DNA of 64,000 bases from Ignatzschineria ureiclastica. GTDB taxonomy: Bacteria; Pseudomonadota; Gammaproteobacteria; Cardiobacteriales; Wohlfahrtiimonadaceae. Of the stretch, positions 1-9,362 are shown one piece after another; position 1 is the stretch's first letter, and every line of letters begins with the position of its first letter. The translations under genes were made by a program, and so were the position numbers. Under the pieces are notes generated by a model. It saw nothing but the letters and a program-made list of their open reading frames with translations. It was not told where the DNA came from and searched no databases. The DNA lies in the NCBI RefSeq assembly GCF_003121845.1, contig NZ_QEWQ01000006.1:62001-126000 (forward strand), in the 5' to 3' direction.

Positions 1-859
1 ACTTCGTTACTTTATCGCCGTCGCAGAAGAGCGACATTTTGGACGTGCTGCTCAAAAGTGCTTCATCTCCCAACCCGCACTTTCTATCGGCATCAAAAAC
101 CTAGAAGCTTCAATGGAGGTTTCTCTTTTTGAAAGAACCACCAACGAAGTATTACTCACGCCGGAGGGGGAAAAAGCACTCCCTAAAGCCAGAAGAATCT
201 TTGAACTTGTTGACGAACTCTTTACGCTTAGCCATGAGTCGAACTCTATGGAAGGCCGTTTTAATTTAGGCGTGATCTTCACAATCGCCCCTTATCTTCT
301 TCCTAGAATGATTCCTGTATTACGTAAAAATGCGCCAGAGATCCAGCTCCATATTTATGAAAATATGACAGATAGCCTTCTTCCGATGTTAAAAACCGGT
401 GAGATTGATGCTGCAATTTTAGCGCTGCCAATCTCTGATCCAACTTTTGAGGTGATCGAACTCTATGAAGAGCCTTTCTATGTTGTAACCCCTAAAGGCC
501 ATCCTTTAGCAGAAAAAGAGATTATCTCGCCAGAAGAGATTCATGAATATGATCCTCTATTGCTCAATATCGGACACTGCTTTAGAGATCAGGTCTTAGA
601 TAGCTGTAAAGAGATCAATGCAACAAACTCCCATCATCACTCGCTTGAAACCATTCGCAATATCGTGGCAGCAGGTCATCAGATCTCTGTATTACCTAAA
701 TATGCTTTAATGGATGATCATTTAAGTGAGTTATTGCACTATATCCCATTTACAGAACCAGTTCCGACCCGCAAAGTAGCACTTATTTATCGCAAAGAGT
801 TCACTCAAATGCGTAAAATAGAGATGATTGCTAAATGTATTTTAGATCTCAAACTGTAA
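1..859 (+). CDS. oxyR: OxyR-type LysR regulator (5' truncated)
   Basis: Hydrogen-peroxide-sensing transcription factor of the LysR family. The reading frame is open from base 2 at the window edge, so only a few N-terminal residues are missing. The winged helix-turn-helix is visible at the start (RHFGRAAQKCFISQPALS). The regulatory domain follows OxyR closely: APYLLP, DAAILAL, GHCFRDQ and SLETIRNIVAAG. Two cysteines lie nine residues apart in GHCFRDQVLDSC, matching the redox pair C199/C208 of E. coli OxyR, so thiol-based peroxide sensing is expected from family knowledge. The ATG at 113 is internal and is not the start. moaA follows 36 bases downstream on the same strand and may be co-transcribed. 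Confidence 0.9.
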   Translation, partial: LRYFIAVAEERHFGRAAQKCFISQPALSIGIKNLEASMEVSLFERTTNEVLLTPEGEKALPKARRIFELVDELFTLSHESNSMEGRFNLGVIFTIAPYLLPRMIPVLRKNAPEIQLHIYENMTDSLLPMLKTGEIDAAILALPISDPTFEVIELYEEPFYVVTPKGHPLAEKEIISPEEIHEYDPLLLNIGHCFRDQVLDSCKEINATNSHHHSLETIRNIVAAGHQISVLPKYALMDDHLSELLHYIPFTEPVPTRKVALIYRKEFTQMRKIEMIAKCILDLKL

Positions 860-895
860 TTTTTACCTTTTCATCCCCGTTGTAGGAGGCTTTCG

Positions 896-1870
896 ATGTT
901 AATCGATCAATTTGGTCGGAAAATAGATTATGTACGAATCTCGGTCACAGATCGCTGTGACCTGAGATGTACTTACTGTATCCCCAAAGGCTTCAAAGGA
1001 TTTGAGGTCAATAAAAATTGGCTCACATTTGATGAAATTATGCGAGTTGTCACAGCGTTTTCCGCAATGGGAACTGATCACTACCGAATTACCGGCGGTG
1101 AGCCGTTACTACGGAAAGATGTGACGGAACTGATCGCTAGAATGGCGGCTATTCCCACGATCAAAGACCTATCTATGACGACGAATGCGACGCAGCTTGA
1201 ACGTCATGCCAAAGCACTTAAAGAAGCCGGGCTTAACAGGCTTAATATTAGCTTAGACTCTATTAATCCGCTCACTGTGCACCAAATTACCGGTAATGAT
1301 TGTATTGAAAAAGTACAAAAAGGAATCTTTGCTGCTAAAGAAGCGGGATTTGAAACAATCAAAATCAATATGGTGCCCATGATAGGTGTCAATGACCAAG
1401 ATATTGACTCTATGATCCAATTTTGTATGGATAATGGTTTAATTCTCCGCCTTATTGAAGCGATGCCAATGGGAGTTACGGGGCAGCAGACACAAGGAGA
1501 TAATCTCACCAAGCTGTTAGAGACTTTACGACAAAAATATGGTTTGATTGATTCAACTAAAACCTTAGGCCAAGGTCCTGCTCGTTACTATGAATCACCG
1601 GATGGCAAGTTCACAATGGGCCTCATCACCCCGATGAGCCAACATTTTTGTGATACTTGTAATCGTGTTCGGTTAGCTGTTGATGGCACACTCTATATGT
1701 GTTTAGGCCAAGAAGAAGCCTATCCACTTCGGGAAATGCTCCGAGATGGCTGTAGCGATGAAGAGCTACATCAAGCAATTCGTAAAGCGATTGACCTAAA
1801 ACCACAAAAACATGAGTTCCGCACCGATGCCACCAAGATTAAACGGATTATGTCCATGACAGGAGGTTAA
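896..1870 (+). CDS. moaA: GTP 3',8-cyclase MoaA (molybdenum cofactor synthesis)
   Basis: Radical SAM enzyme that turns GTP into (8S)-3',8-cyclo-7,8-dihydro-GTP, the first step of molybdopterin synthesis. The N-terminal cluster motif is C21-x3-C25-x2-C28 (CDLRCTYC). The second [4Fe-4S] site is near residues 252-269 (CDTCNRVRL then YMC). The protein is 324 aa, near the usual 320-340, and keeps the C-terminal GG tail. The ATG follows a strong ribosome binding site (GTAGGAGGC). No other moa or moe gene is in the window, but a molybdenum hydroxylase operon lies at 56.2-60.9 kb and would need this cofactor. Confidence 0.95.
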   Translation: MLIDQFGRKIDYVRISVTDRCDLRCTYCIPKGFKGFEVNKNWLTFDEIMRVVTAFSAMGTDHYRITGGEPLLRKDVTELIARMAAIPTIKDLSMTTNATQLERHAKALKEAGLNRLNISLDSINPLTVHQITGNDCIEKVQKGIFAAKEAGFETIKINMVPMIGVNDQDIDSMIQFCMDNGLILRLIEAMPMGVTGQQTQGDNLTKLLETLRQKYGLIDSTKTLGQGPARYYESPDGKFTMGLITPMSQHFCDTCNRVRLAVDGTLYMCLGQEEAYPLREMLRDGCSDEELHQAIRKAIDLKPQKHEFRTDATKIKRIMSMTGG

Positions 1871-1983
1871 CCTCATTAGTTCTATGGTACAAATCATACA
1901 TTTTTTGAGCTTTTACACCGAATTTTAGTACTATTGGATATATCAACAAAGATATATCAACAAACTTTAAAAGGGATCCTGAA

Positions 1984-2190
1984 ATGAGTAAACAGTACGG
2001 CGTCAAAATGACCCTTCCACAACTTGCAACCTTTCGTCGTGAAAACCTGCTTGGCGAAAACTTTAGTGCAGAGCGTTGGTTTAATAGCGAAGCTGAACGC
2101 CAACGATTCCTAGATAGCTATCAGAAGGATTTTCTATACTATCGCGAAGGTGATCGTCCTCGCTATGAGTATACGCTTCTCGAAAAGTAG
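1984..2190 (+). CDS. small protein of unknown function, 68 aa
   Basis: I do not recognise this protein. It is short, hydrophilic and rich in aromatic and charged residues (RWFNSEAERQRFLDSYQ, YYREGDRPRYEY), with no cysteine, signal peptide or membrane segment. The reading frame is credible: an AAAGGGA ribosome binding site precedes the ATG, codon use matches the neighbours, and a strong terminator follows at 2271. Upstream there is a near-tandem direct repeat, GATATATCAACAAA, at about 1937-1965 that could belong to the promoter. It looks like an independently transcribed small conserved protein. Confidence 0.6.
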   Translation: MSKQYGVKMTLPQLATFRRENLLGENFSAERWFNSEAERQRFLDSYQKDFLYYREGDRPRYEYTLLEK

Positions 2191-2270
2191 AAATAGCGAC
2201 TAAGCGCCATTTTCATTGACTGTAGCCGATATTTAAAATATAGCTATGGGAAGCATTCAATCTTTTATCA

Positions 2271-2297
2271 AATCCTGCCTTCTCGGCAGGATTTTTT
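2271..2297 (+). terminator. rho-independent terminator
   Basis: Perfect 9-bp stem AATCCTGCC/GGCAGGATT with a 5-nt loop, followed by a T run. It closes the 68-aa gene at 1984-2190. Confidence 0.85.
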
Positions 2298-2331
2298 GTA
2301 TAAAGACACAAAAATACAAGCTATAGCCTTA

Positions 2332-2554
2332 TATAGTAAGATCGGTTCAAAATAGACTTATTTACATGCCGGCACATCGGCTGATCGAGGAAAGGAAGCT
2401 GTTCTATCCGGCATCTTGCAAGTGTTGGTGAGTCAGGTTTATCTTCTTTTAAAACCCTACAATAGCTGGTGAAAATTCACAATCATTATAGGATGAAGAT
2501 TCTTACAAGCTTGCAAACATCTTCACTTAATAATTTAAAACCGATTTAACTATA
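2332..2554 (+). repeat. MITE-like repeat, family 1, copy A (long form)
   Basis: About 223 bp bounded by terminal inverted repeats. The left end reads TATAGTAAGATCGGTTCAAA and the right end, reverse-complemented, reads TATAGTTAAATCGGTTTTAA. The core (TGCCGGCACATCGGCTGAT, then CCGGCATCTTGCAAGTGTTG) recurs at 7.3, 21.8, 22.9, 41.4 and 46.7 kb. The outer TA pairs suggest a TA target duplication. No coding capacity is visible. Confidence 0.7.
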
Positions 2555-2631
2555 CTATAAAAGAAACCAAGCCATATCCCAGTGCTTGTAGCCAAGATAT
2601 GAATACCACTCTATACCCTTCTAAAAAGCAG

Positions 2632-2670
2632 ATAAAGAAAAACCCGTAACAACGTCTGTTGTTACGGGTT
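2632..2670 (-). terminator. terminator of tRNA-Arg
   Basis: Perfect 13-bp inverted repeat AACCCGTAACAAC/GTTGTTACGGGTT with a 4-nt loop. Read on the minus strand it starts 7 bases past the tRNA 3' end and is followed by TTTTTCTTT. Confidence 0.85.
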
Positions 2671-2677
2671 ATCTATG

Positions 2678-2754
<77 letters not shown>

Positions 2755-3027
2755 TTAACTAAGATGTGTAGTATACATCAGAATTTGCCTTCTTCAACAA
2801 TTTGATCACTCTTTGCGCAATATTTTTTACATCTTTTTGCAACCATCACCTCAAATTGTTGTTTTTAAAGCATTTAAGATACGGTAAATTTATCTTGTTT
2901 TTGCTTGCAAATACGGCATCGAATATCATCATAAAACTAAAAATAAGTCCTATTTTTTCTAGTTTGCATACTAAATAAGCATAATTTAATCTAAACGAAC
3001 AGAGAATTAACCTCATTCAGGAATAAA

Positions 3028-3408
3028 CTAATAGATAAAAGGTTTCTCAATCGCCATATAGACCACACCCATCGCCATACTATTTGAGATTAAATAAGCA
3101 ATAAGACGAGTTGATAGCACTAATTTTTGGCGCATTGCAAAAATAGCAAAGAGAATATAGAGCACCATAAAGAGTAATTTCAGAGCCAACCAACCGCCGC
3201 CCGGTGCAAAAGGATTAATCTGCAATATTACGGCTAACAATACCCCGGTCAGTAGTAAAAAGGTATCAATAATATGGGGAATAATACGCGCCCATTTCGG
3301 CCTAGAGACTAAAAAGTATTTCCAAAAACGAAAGTTGAAGAAGATAATCGAAAAAAAGGCAAGCATTATATGCGTGTGCTTAATGCCCATATAGTAAGTT
3401 GCTAACAT
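3028..3408 (-). CDS. SirB2-family membrane protein
   Basis: Small integral membrane protein of the SirB2 family, whose molecular function is not established. It has about four hydrophobic segments and the family signature RIIPHIIDTFLLLTGVLLA. The frame can be read from base 3444, but a ribosome binding site (AAAAGGA) sits directly before three successive ATG codons, so I take the third (MLATYYMGIK), giving 126 aa. The upstream extension has no ribosome binding site and lies outside the family pattern. It is separated from the next minus-strand gene (stop at 3501) by about 90 bases. Confidence 0.75.
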   Translation of the reverse strand: MLATYYMGIKHTHIMLAFFSIIFFNFRFWKYFLVSRPKWARIIPHIIDTFLLLTGVLLAVILQINPFAPGGGWLALKLLFMVLYILFAIFAMRQKLVLSTRLIAYLISNSMAMGVVYMAIEKPFIY

Positions 3409-3500
3409 CATCATTCCTTTTAAATGTAAAAGTAGATCAATCAAGGTCGATTACAAATTTCGACCTATGATCAATCAGATTAAAATTTGCCTTCCCCAAT

Positions 3501-4451
3501 TTAACTTACAACGTTAACGGGATTCCCTGCGACAAATTGATTGATGTTATTCTCTAACAAATGTACTAAAGTTGCTAATGCTTCTTCACTCGCAAAGGCT
3601 GTATGTGGCGTTAAAATAAAATTTCCTAAATCCTTAGCTAATAAAGGATGATTCGCTGTAGGAGGTTCTGTCGTCAGTACATCAACGCCGGCGCCACCAA
3701 TTCTATTCTCTCTCAAAGCTTCTGCAAGCGCCTCTTCATCCACTAACCCGCCTCGACTCACATTGAGTAAAATTGCCCCCGGCTTCATCTGCGTTAATTC
3801 TTCATAGCCAATTAAATTACGTGTACTCTCTGTTAAAGGTAAGTGTAATGAGAAGACATCACTATGCGCTAATACCGATTTAAAGGATTGATAACCTGCG
3901 CGCACCTCTTTTGCATCTTTATGCTCGGCAAAAAGCACTTGCATACCAAAACTCTCTGCATATTGCGCTAGTTGCTGTCCGATACTCCCTTTACCCGCAA
4001 TCCCTAATGTTTTTCCTTTCAATTCAAAAATAGGTGCGCCAAAAATCGTAAAGAAAGGCGACTTTTGCCATGCGCCCTCTCGAACTTGCGCCTCATAGAG
4101 TGGTAAACGGTGCATCAAAGCAATCATCATCATAAACGCATGCTCTGCTACTGCCACTTGACTATAACCTGCTACATTACAGACAGTGACCCCTAATTCT
4201 CGTGCAGCATCTATATCAATCATATTGTAGCCTGTCGCTGCAACCGCGATCAGTTTCAATTGAGGATTCGCCTCCATTGCCGCTCGATTAATCGGAATTT
4301 TATTAGTAATGGCAATTTCATGACCTTGTAATGCTTTTGAAACCTCATCAGCAGGACAATTATCAATCTCCGTCAAAGTATAAGGAAAATTAAAACGTAG
4401 CTTCCCTCTCGTTAAAGTCCCTTGATCTAAAAAAACAATACTTTTGCTCAT
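3501..4451 (-). CDS. D-2-hydroxyacid dehydrogenase (glycerate/hydroxypyruvate type)
   Basis: NAD(P)-dependent D-2-hydroxyacid dehydrogenase of 316 aa, a usual length. The substrate domain surrounds VAATGYNMIDIDAA. The Rossmann motif is GKGSIG. The catalytic triad can be seen as Arg in NVSRGGLVDE, Glu in TTEPP and His in LTPHTAFAS. The sequence most resembles the glycerate dehydrogenase/hydroxypyruvate reductase (HprA-like) branch, but the exact substrate cannot be fixed from sequence alone. The ATG follows AAGGAG. The neighbours give no pathway clue. Confidence 0.85.
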   Translation of the reverse strand: MSKSIVFLDQGTLTRGKLRFNFPYTLTEIDNCPADEVSKALQGHEIAITNKIPINRAAMEANPQLKLIAVAATGYNMIDIDAARELGVTVCNVAGYSQVAVAEHAFMMMIALMHRLPLYEAQVREGAWQKSPFFTIFGAPIFELKGKTLGIAGKGSIGQQLAQYAESFGMQVLFAEHKDAKEVRAGYQSFKSVLAHSDVFSLHLPLTESTRNLIGYEELTQMKPGAILLNVSRGGLVDEEALAEALRENRIGGAGVDVLTTEPPTANHPLLAKDLGNFILTPHTAFASEEALATLVHLLENNINQFVAGNPVNVVS

Positions 4452-4542
4452 AGTGATCTCCTTCTATCCTATTCATCATTTTATATCTACTTTATCACTA
4501 CCTTATCATTCTACTACGTGAAGCTCTAGCTTCCTTTCTCAA

Positions 4543-4575
4543 TAAGAAAAACCCTCTATATTAAATATAGAGGGT
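4543..4575 (-). terminator. rho-independent terminator after smpB
   Basis: Stem ACCCTCTATAT/ATATAGAGGGT (11 bp, loop TAA), followed on the minus strand by TTTTTCTTATT. It closes smpB. Confidence 0.8.
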
Positions 4576-4607
4576 CTGCTATTCATTCTAGTCAATAATT
4601 CTATCGA

Positions 4608-5084
4608 TTAACGATTATCATGACGCAAAATCCGTTGTTTTTCACGATTCCAATCACGCTCTTTCAGGGTTGCTCGTTTATCGTGAGCTTTCTTACCCTT
4701 CGCTAAACCGATCTCCACCTTCACTAAACCTCGTTTCCAATAGAGACTCAAAGGTACTAATGTATAACCTTTTTGATCCACCGCTCCCATTAAGCGATCG
4801 ATCTCTTTGCGATGCAATAGTAATTTACGCGTTCTTGTATCATCTGCATACACATGCGTTGAGGCAGAATTGAGTGGCGGAATATGCGAACCGATCAGAT
4901 AAACTTCACCATCACGAATATAGACATAAGCTTCCGATAATTGTCCACGCCCGTCACGTAAACTCTTGACTTCCCAACCATGAAGCGAGATCCCTGCTTC
5001 GATTTTCTCTTCAATAAAATAATCATGATAAGCACGTTTATTACCGGCAATCTGCCCATTCGTGTTACCTTTTTTCTTAGCCAT
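4608..5084 (-). CDS. smpB: SsrA-binding protein SmpB
   Basis: RNA-binding partner of tmRNA in trans-translation, which rescues stalled ribosomes. The 158-aa protein shows the family core: [27 protein letters not shown] in the first 45 residues, then the conserved LLLHRKEI, and the basic C-terminal tail [19 protein letters not shown] that enters the ribosomal mRNA channel. An AGGAAA ribosome binding site precedes the ATG. The ssrA gene is often near smpB, but I did not find it in the window. Confidence 0.95.
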   Translation of the reverse strand: MAKKKGNTNGQIAGNKRAYHDYFIEEKIEAGISLHGWEVKSLRDGRGQLSEAYVYIRDGEVYLIGSHIPPLNSASTHVYADDTRTRKLLLHRKEIDRLMGAVDQKGYTLVPLSLYWKRGLVKVEIGLAKGKKAHDKRATLKERDWNREKQRILRHDNR

Positions 5085-5699
5085 AATAGATATTTCCTAT
5101 GATAAATCACGCATAGTCTATGTCATCTTCAAAGTTTGATACTAGATTCGCTGTTTGATTTCTGCTTTATTGCGTAATCAAGTTACCCTCTATTCTCTTT
5201 AGCGTTCTATATTCGTTTCTTTATCGCTAAAAACACCCTATTCATCAAGATGCATCACAGCTAGCGCCTATTGTCGGTTTACGGATAACGGATCAATACC
5301 AACCCATTCACGTAACCGGTCGAGCCTTTATTTTAGTACATTTTACTTATTTTCCATAATGTATGATTTATACCGAAATTTTAAAAGGCACTAAAAACCT
5401 GACTCTGAGCATCTTTTCCCCGAAAAATTTCATTGAAAAATCAGCTCATTGAAAATACCCTATTAATACAAATTATATATTTTAGTTTAATGTTCGATTT
5501 AATCTCGAGATAAGCAAAATTGCACCAATGGTTAATGAAGTAGAAAGGATTTTAGCACCCTTTAGTCACATTAAAAGTCACATCAATACATAATCATAGG
5601 CTTTTAATCATATACCTTTAATCATATCCTTTTGGCCCTTAAGTTTATTAAGAGATTAAAAATAGGTGATCTGTTCCATATTATTCGGAGGAAACACAT
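5085..5699. other. A/T-rich intergenic region upstream of cstA-like gene
   Basis: About 600 bases without a credible gene. It must carry the divergent promoters of smpB and the cstA-like gene. Near 5598-5632 TTTAATCATATA-type motifs recur in tandem, which may be regulator half-sites. A strong ribosome binding site (CGGAGGA) lies just before 5700. No tmRNA or other structured RNA was recognised. Confidence 0.5.
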
Positions 5700-7211
5700 A
5701 TGTTTACATTCCTTGGCGGCATTGTATTACTAATTGTCGGCTACTTTACCTATGGTAAATTTGTCGAACGGGTTTTTGGTGTCAGTAAACGCCCAACGCC
5801 GGCTTACACTAAAGGCGATGGCGTTGATTATGTCCCGATGACTAACCGCAAAAACTCGCTTATTCAGCTCCTCAATATTGCCGGTGTTGGCCCTATTTTC
5901 GGTCCTATTTTAGGGGCTCTTTATGGGCCTGTCGCTTTTATTTGGATCGTTTTCGGCTGTATCCTTGCCGGCGGTGTTCATGACTATCTTACAGGAATGA
6001 TCTCTATCCGTAATCGCGGGGCGCACTTACCAGAGCTCACCGAAAAATTCTTGGGTAAATCCATGCGCCATATTGTTAATGCATTTGCCTTAGTGCTTCT
6101 GGTATTAGTGGGAACCGTCTTTATTACTGCACCGAGCACATTACTTTACGATTTAATGGGCGGTCATGTCAGTATCGTAATTATTATCATTGCGATCTTC
6201 ATCTACAATATTTTGGCAACCCTCCTTCCTATCGATAAAATTATCGGTAAATTCTATCCATTCTTCGGAATCCTATTAGTGCTTAGTGCTATCGGAATTG
6301 GTGTAAGCCTTCTATTTTCAGGTAAAGTGGGCAATATCCCTGAACTAACTCTCGAAAACTTAAACCCTCGCGGTACCGCAATTTTCCCACTTCTATTCTT
6401 AGTAATCTCTTGTGGGGCACTTTCTGGCTTCCATGCAACGCAATCACCGATTATCTCTCGTACAGCGCAAAATGAAGGTCATGGTCGCCTGATTTTCTAC
6501 GGAATGATGGTTGCTGAAGGAATTATTGCTATGATCTGGGCGGGCGCTGGAATGGCCATGTTCTATGAACCAGGAACTCCTTATGGCACTGGCTTAAGTG
6601 CAATTCTCGCACAAGCAGGGGAAGATCCAGCAGTTGTAGTCAGCAAAATTGCAACGATGCTTCTTGGTAGCGTAGGTGGTACAATTGTTGTCCTCGGCGT
6701 TATCATTTTACCGATCACCTCTGGGGCAACTGCTTTCAGAAGTGCCCGCATGATTGTGGCAGACTATCTTAAAATGGGTCAAGAGAAGATGTCTCATCGC
6801 TTAATCATCGCAATCCCGCTCTTCTTAATTGCCGTCGTACTCTTACAGTTAAACTTCGATATCTTATGGCGTTACTTCTCTTGGGCAAACCAATCCACTG
6901 CTGTTATTGCTCTCTTCGTAGGTGCTATCTACCTCTATATCGGTGGTCGTAACTATTGGGTTTCACTGTTACCTGGGGTCTTTATGTTGATGGTCACCAC
7001 AACCTATATCCTTGAGCAGCCGATCGGTTTTAATCTTCCTTCAACCACTTCACAAATTGGCGCGGCGATTATTACTGTCATCTTGGTAGCACTCTTCTTC
7101 TGGCAAGCAAAACGTCAAAAAGCTCGGGGCATTCCTCTTGCAGAAGATTTAACTGGCTGGGATGGTACTTCAGATGATAAAGGGTATGACTTTACCTGCA
7201 AAGGTCTCTAA
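5700..7211 (+). CDS. CstA-family carbon starvation / pyruvate-type transporter
   Basis: Polytopic inner-membrane transporter of the CstA family (503 aa, the short form; E. coli CstA and BtsT are about 700). Characterised members import pyruvate or peptides, so the substrate here is open. The family signatures are NIAGVGPIFGPILGALYGP near residues 58-76 and GGVHDYLTGMISIRNRGAHLPE near residues 96-117, with about 14 hydrophobic segments. It stands alone behind a long leader with a very good ribosome binding site and is closed by a strong terminator. No LytTR-type two-component system is adjacent. Confidence 0.88.
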   Translation: MFTFLGGIVLLIVGYFTYGKFVERVFGVSKRPTPAYTKGDGVDYVPMTNRKNSLIQLLNIAGVGPIFGPILGALYGPVAFIWIVFGCILAGGVHDYLTGMISIRNRGAHLPELTEKFLGKSMRHIVNAFALVLLVLVGTVFITAPSTLLYDLMGGHVSIVIIIIAIFIYNILATLLPIDKIIGKFYPFFGILLVLSAIGIGVSLLFSGKVGNIPELTLENLNPRGTAIFPLLFLVISCGALSGFHATQSPIISRTAQNEGHGRLIFYGMMVAEGIIAMIWAGAGMAMFYEPGTPYGTGLSAILAQAGEDPAVVVSKIATMLLGSVGGTIVVLGVIILPITSGATAFRSARMIVADYLKMGQEKMSHRLIIAIPLFLIAVVLLQLNFDILWRYFSWANQSTAVIALFVGAIYLYIGGRNYWVSLLPGVFMLMVTTTYILEQPIGFNLPSTTSQIGAAIITVILVALFFWQAKRQKARGIPLAEDLTGWDGTSDDKGYDFTCKGL

Positions 7212-7289
7212 GTAAAAAAGTATTTGTAAAAGTCACAACTTTATACATTAAAGACTTTGTCAGGTAACAACCTATTAAAAGTCGCAAGC

Positions 7290-7324
7290 AATAACCCCAA
7301 GTCTTAGACTCGGGGTTATTTTAT
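7290..7324 (+). terminator. rho-independent terminator after cstA-like gene
   Basis: Long stem: AATAACCCC pairs with GGGGTTATT, and AGTCT/AGACT continues it after one A/C mismatch. A T-rich tail follows. Confidence 0.85.
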
Positions 7325-7456
7325 AGTGTAGTAAATTGGGTTTAAGAAAAATGGTTTTAAACAGCACTTGCAAGATGCCGGATGAACGGCTTCCTTACTT
7401 ATTACAGCCGATGCGCCGGCATTTAAACAAGCTTATTTTGAACCGATATTACTATA
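7322..7456 (-). repeat. MITE-like repeat, family 1, copy B (inverted)
   Basis: About 135 bp in reverse orientation. The right end, reverse-complemented, is TATAGTAATATCGGTTCAAA. The left end is TAGTAAATTGGGTTTAAG, preceded by a further TATAGTG. The core GCACTTGCAAGATGCCGG ... ATGCGCCGGCAT matches the other copies. It sits directly behind the cstA-like terminator. Confidence 0.7.
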
Positions 7457-7530
7457 TATCCCTATAGTTTCTACTTATTCAGTAAATACGCTAGATGTCT
7501 ATGAAATATTCTTGCTTACCCTACCTATTT

Positions 7531-8121
7531 CTATCCTTGTAAAATCTTCGCTACCCGCTGTTGTAATTCCGGAATCACCTCTGCTTCAAACCAAGGATTT
7601 TTACGCTCCCAAATACGATTACGGGGCGATGGATGCACCAACGGAAAATATTCTGGTAGATAATCCTGATAATGCTGCACGATCTCTGTTAATGACACTT
7701 TACTTGGTTGCTGTAAATAGCGATGAACGGCATAATTCCCCACTAACAGTGTTAATTCAACATTCGGCATTAATTGTAATAGACGGGGATGCCATTTTTC
7801 TGCAAACCCTTTACGAGGTGGAAGATCCCCTGATTTCCCCTTTCCCGGGAAATAGAAATCCATTGGCAAAATAGCAAATTCAGAACGATGGTAAAAATCC
7901 TCCCGACTTACATTGAGCCATTCCCGCAAATGATCACCGCTAGGATCATTCCAATATAATCCACTCTCTTCTGCCCGTTTCCCCGGCGCTTGCCCCACAA
8001 TCACAATTTTAGCTTGTTTATTCACACTATATAAAGGATCAATTCCTTGCTGTTCATAAGTCGCATTCATCGGATCTGCTTTAATGTCTGCAAAAATAGC
8101 CGCAAATGAATCTTTTTTCAT
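7531..8121 (-). CDS. uracil-DNA glycosylase family protein
   Basis: Member of the uracil-DNA glycosylase superfamily, 196 aa. Motif A is GQAPGKRAEESG (near residues 43-54) and the C-terminal active-site loop is HPSPRN (near residues 163-168). These flank the usual alpha/beta core with LLVGNYA. I see no cysteine arrangement like that of the iron-sulfur family 4 or 5 enzymes. It belongs to the stand-alone branch often annotated only as UDG family, and the exact base specificity is unknown. An AGGAGG ribosome binding site supports the start. The opposite-strand frame here is a shadow. Confidence 0.8.
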   Translation of the reverse strand: MKKDSFAAIFADIKADPMNATYEQQGIDPLYSVNKQAKIVIVGQAPGKRAEESGLYWNDPSGDHLREWLNVSREDFYHRSEFAILPMDFYFPGKGKSGDLPPRKGFAEKWHPRLLQLMPNVELTLLVGNYAVHRYLQQPSKVSLTEIVQHYQDYLPEYFPLVHPSPRNRIWERKNPWFEAEVIPELQQRVAKILQG

Positions 8122-8375
8122 CTCACCCTCCTACAAACCAAGACAAAACCTCTAACTTAACCCAATATACCACTGATAAACAAAGAGATATCTACTACTA
8201 AAGAGGAAATTGAAACTTTTTCTCCTACTCCTTATTGACTATCCTTCTATCACTACCGGATCTCATCAGACACAGACGATAGAACTCTCATCATCGATCC
8301 ATCAACCCATAATTAATGGATGGATTGATGGAGTGCTCAATTTACAGGTTCACCAAGTGCCGCGTTAATTTGAGT

Positions 8376-9362
8376 TTAATGAAAATAGACTTCCGGCAAC
8401 TGCAGCATACGCCATAATTTTGTGGTCATAATACCATTGGCTAATATGCCTTTTGCTTGCTGTAATTGGTAGAGTGCATAAGCGGTATGACCGTTAAAAT
8501 AACCTTTATCAATATATTCTTCATCTAATAAGCCCTCTTTAAGTAGAGCCTCTTGGAGTAAACGTACCGCATATCCGGTGGAACCTTGTAATAATTCAGG
8601 TGCACTATCGCCAGCAACGATGCTCTCTAATTTTCGGGCGGAGGTCAGTAGATAACGATACGATTGCCCTACTTCTAAAGGGGATGGCATGGCAGATTGT
8701 CCTGATAATATCCGAAATTGTTGATAATATCCGTTTGGCATCTCCGGTGGACAATGATCGCCTTCAATCACTTGACAACCCGCAGAAGCAAAAGAGATTC
8801 CTTGTGGTTGAGAACTTGTTTGTGCGCTATGGATATTATCATTCACAATGCCGAGTGTTCCCTTGCCATTTTTAAGCCGATATTGATGATCTGCTTGATA
8901 AAAACGCCAAGCAAAAACTGGTTGCAATCGACTTAAGCGAAAAGCGCCCTCTTCAAATGGTCGATTATGGGGTTCATGCGCACCAATACGATAATCATAT
9001 GCACCCATTCCTAAACAATTCGCAATTGCTTCTTTCGGTGAATCGATCTGCTTTTGCTGCCAATATTGATGAGGGATCGTAGAAGCGGGGAAAAGTGCAA
9101 TTTTACCATTGGTTAAATCCCAAACCCCCATTAAGCACCGAAGATTCTCGCCATCTAAAATCGATTCCACTAAGGTCACCTCTGAGCTAAATTGCCCATA
9201 CTCTCCCGTCACTAAAGTCGCCCCTCGAATCCCAAAGAGTACTCGTTTACCGATTAGAGTATAGGCTGAACTTTCAACCAAACGAGCTAACGAAGCGCTA
9301 CTAAAGGTAAAGGGTTGAAAAGAGGGGGAAAGAGAGAGATGTGCTGTATCGATCATAGCCAT
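8376..9362 (-). CDS. peptidoglycan-binding-domain protein, otherwise unknown
   Basis: A 328-aa protein whose last ~70 residues form a PG_binding_1-like domain (LLQGSTGYAVRLLQEALL ... GYFNGHTAYALYQLQQAKG ... TTKLWRML). The first ~250 residues form a domain I do not recognise, with motifs GIRGATLVTGEYG and ISFASAGCQVIEGDHCP. There is no signal peptide or membrane segment. A cytoplasmic or holin-exported role, as in phage-derived proteins, is therefore possible, but no phage genes are adjacent. The start is supported by GTAAGGTA before the ATG. Function is not assigned. Confidence 0.6.
   Translation of the reverse strand: MAMIDTAHLSLSPSFQPFTFSSASLARLVESSAYTLIGKRVLFGIRGATLVTGEYGQFSSEVTLVESILDGENLRCLMGVWDLTNGKIALFPASTIPHQYWQQKQIDSPKEAIANCLGMGAYDYRIGAHEPHNRPFEEGAFRLSRLQPVFAWRFYQADHQYRLKNGKGTLGIVNDNIHSAQTSSQPQGISFASAGCQVIEGDHCPPEMPNGYYQQFRILSGQSAMPSPLEVGQSYRYLLTSARKLESIVAGDSAPELLQGSTGYAVRLLQEALLKEGLLDEEYIDKGYFNGHTAYALYQLQQAKGILANGIMTTKLWRMLQLPEVYFH

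Noticed and set aside
4470-5699. tmRNA (ssrA) next to smpB
   Set aside because: I looked for the tRNA-Ala-like ends and an AxxLAA-type tag frame and did not find them.
7512-7874. 120-aa plus-strand frame
   Set aside because: Opposite-strand shadow of the uracil-DNA glycosylase-family gene; no ribosome binding site.
8303-8338. Terminator at the CCATCAA/TTGATGG inverted repeat
   Set aside because: The inverted repeat is real but no T run follows on either strand.
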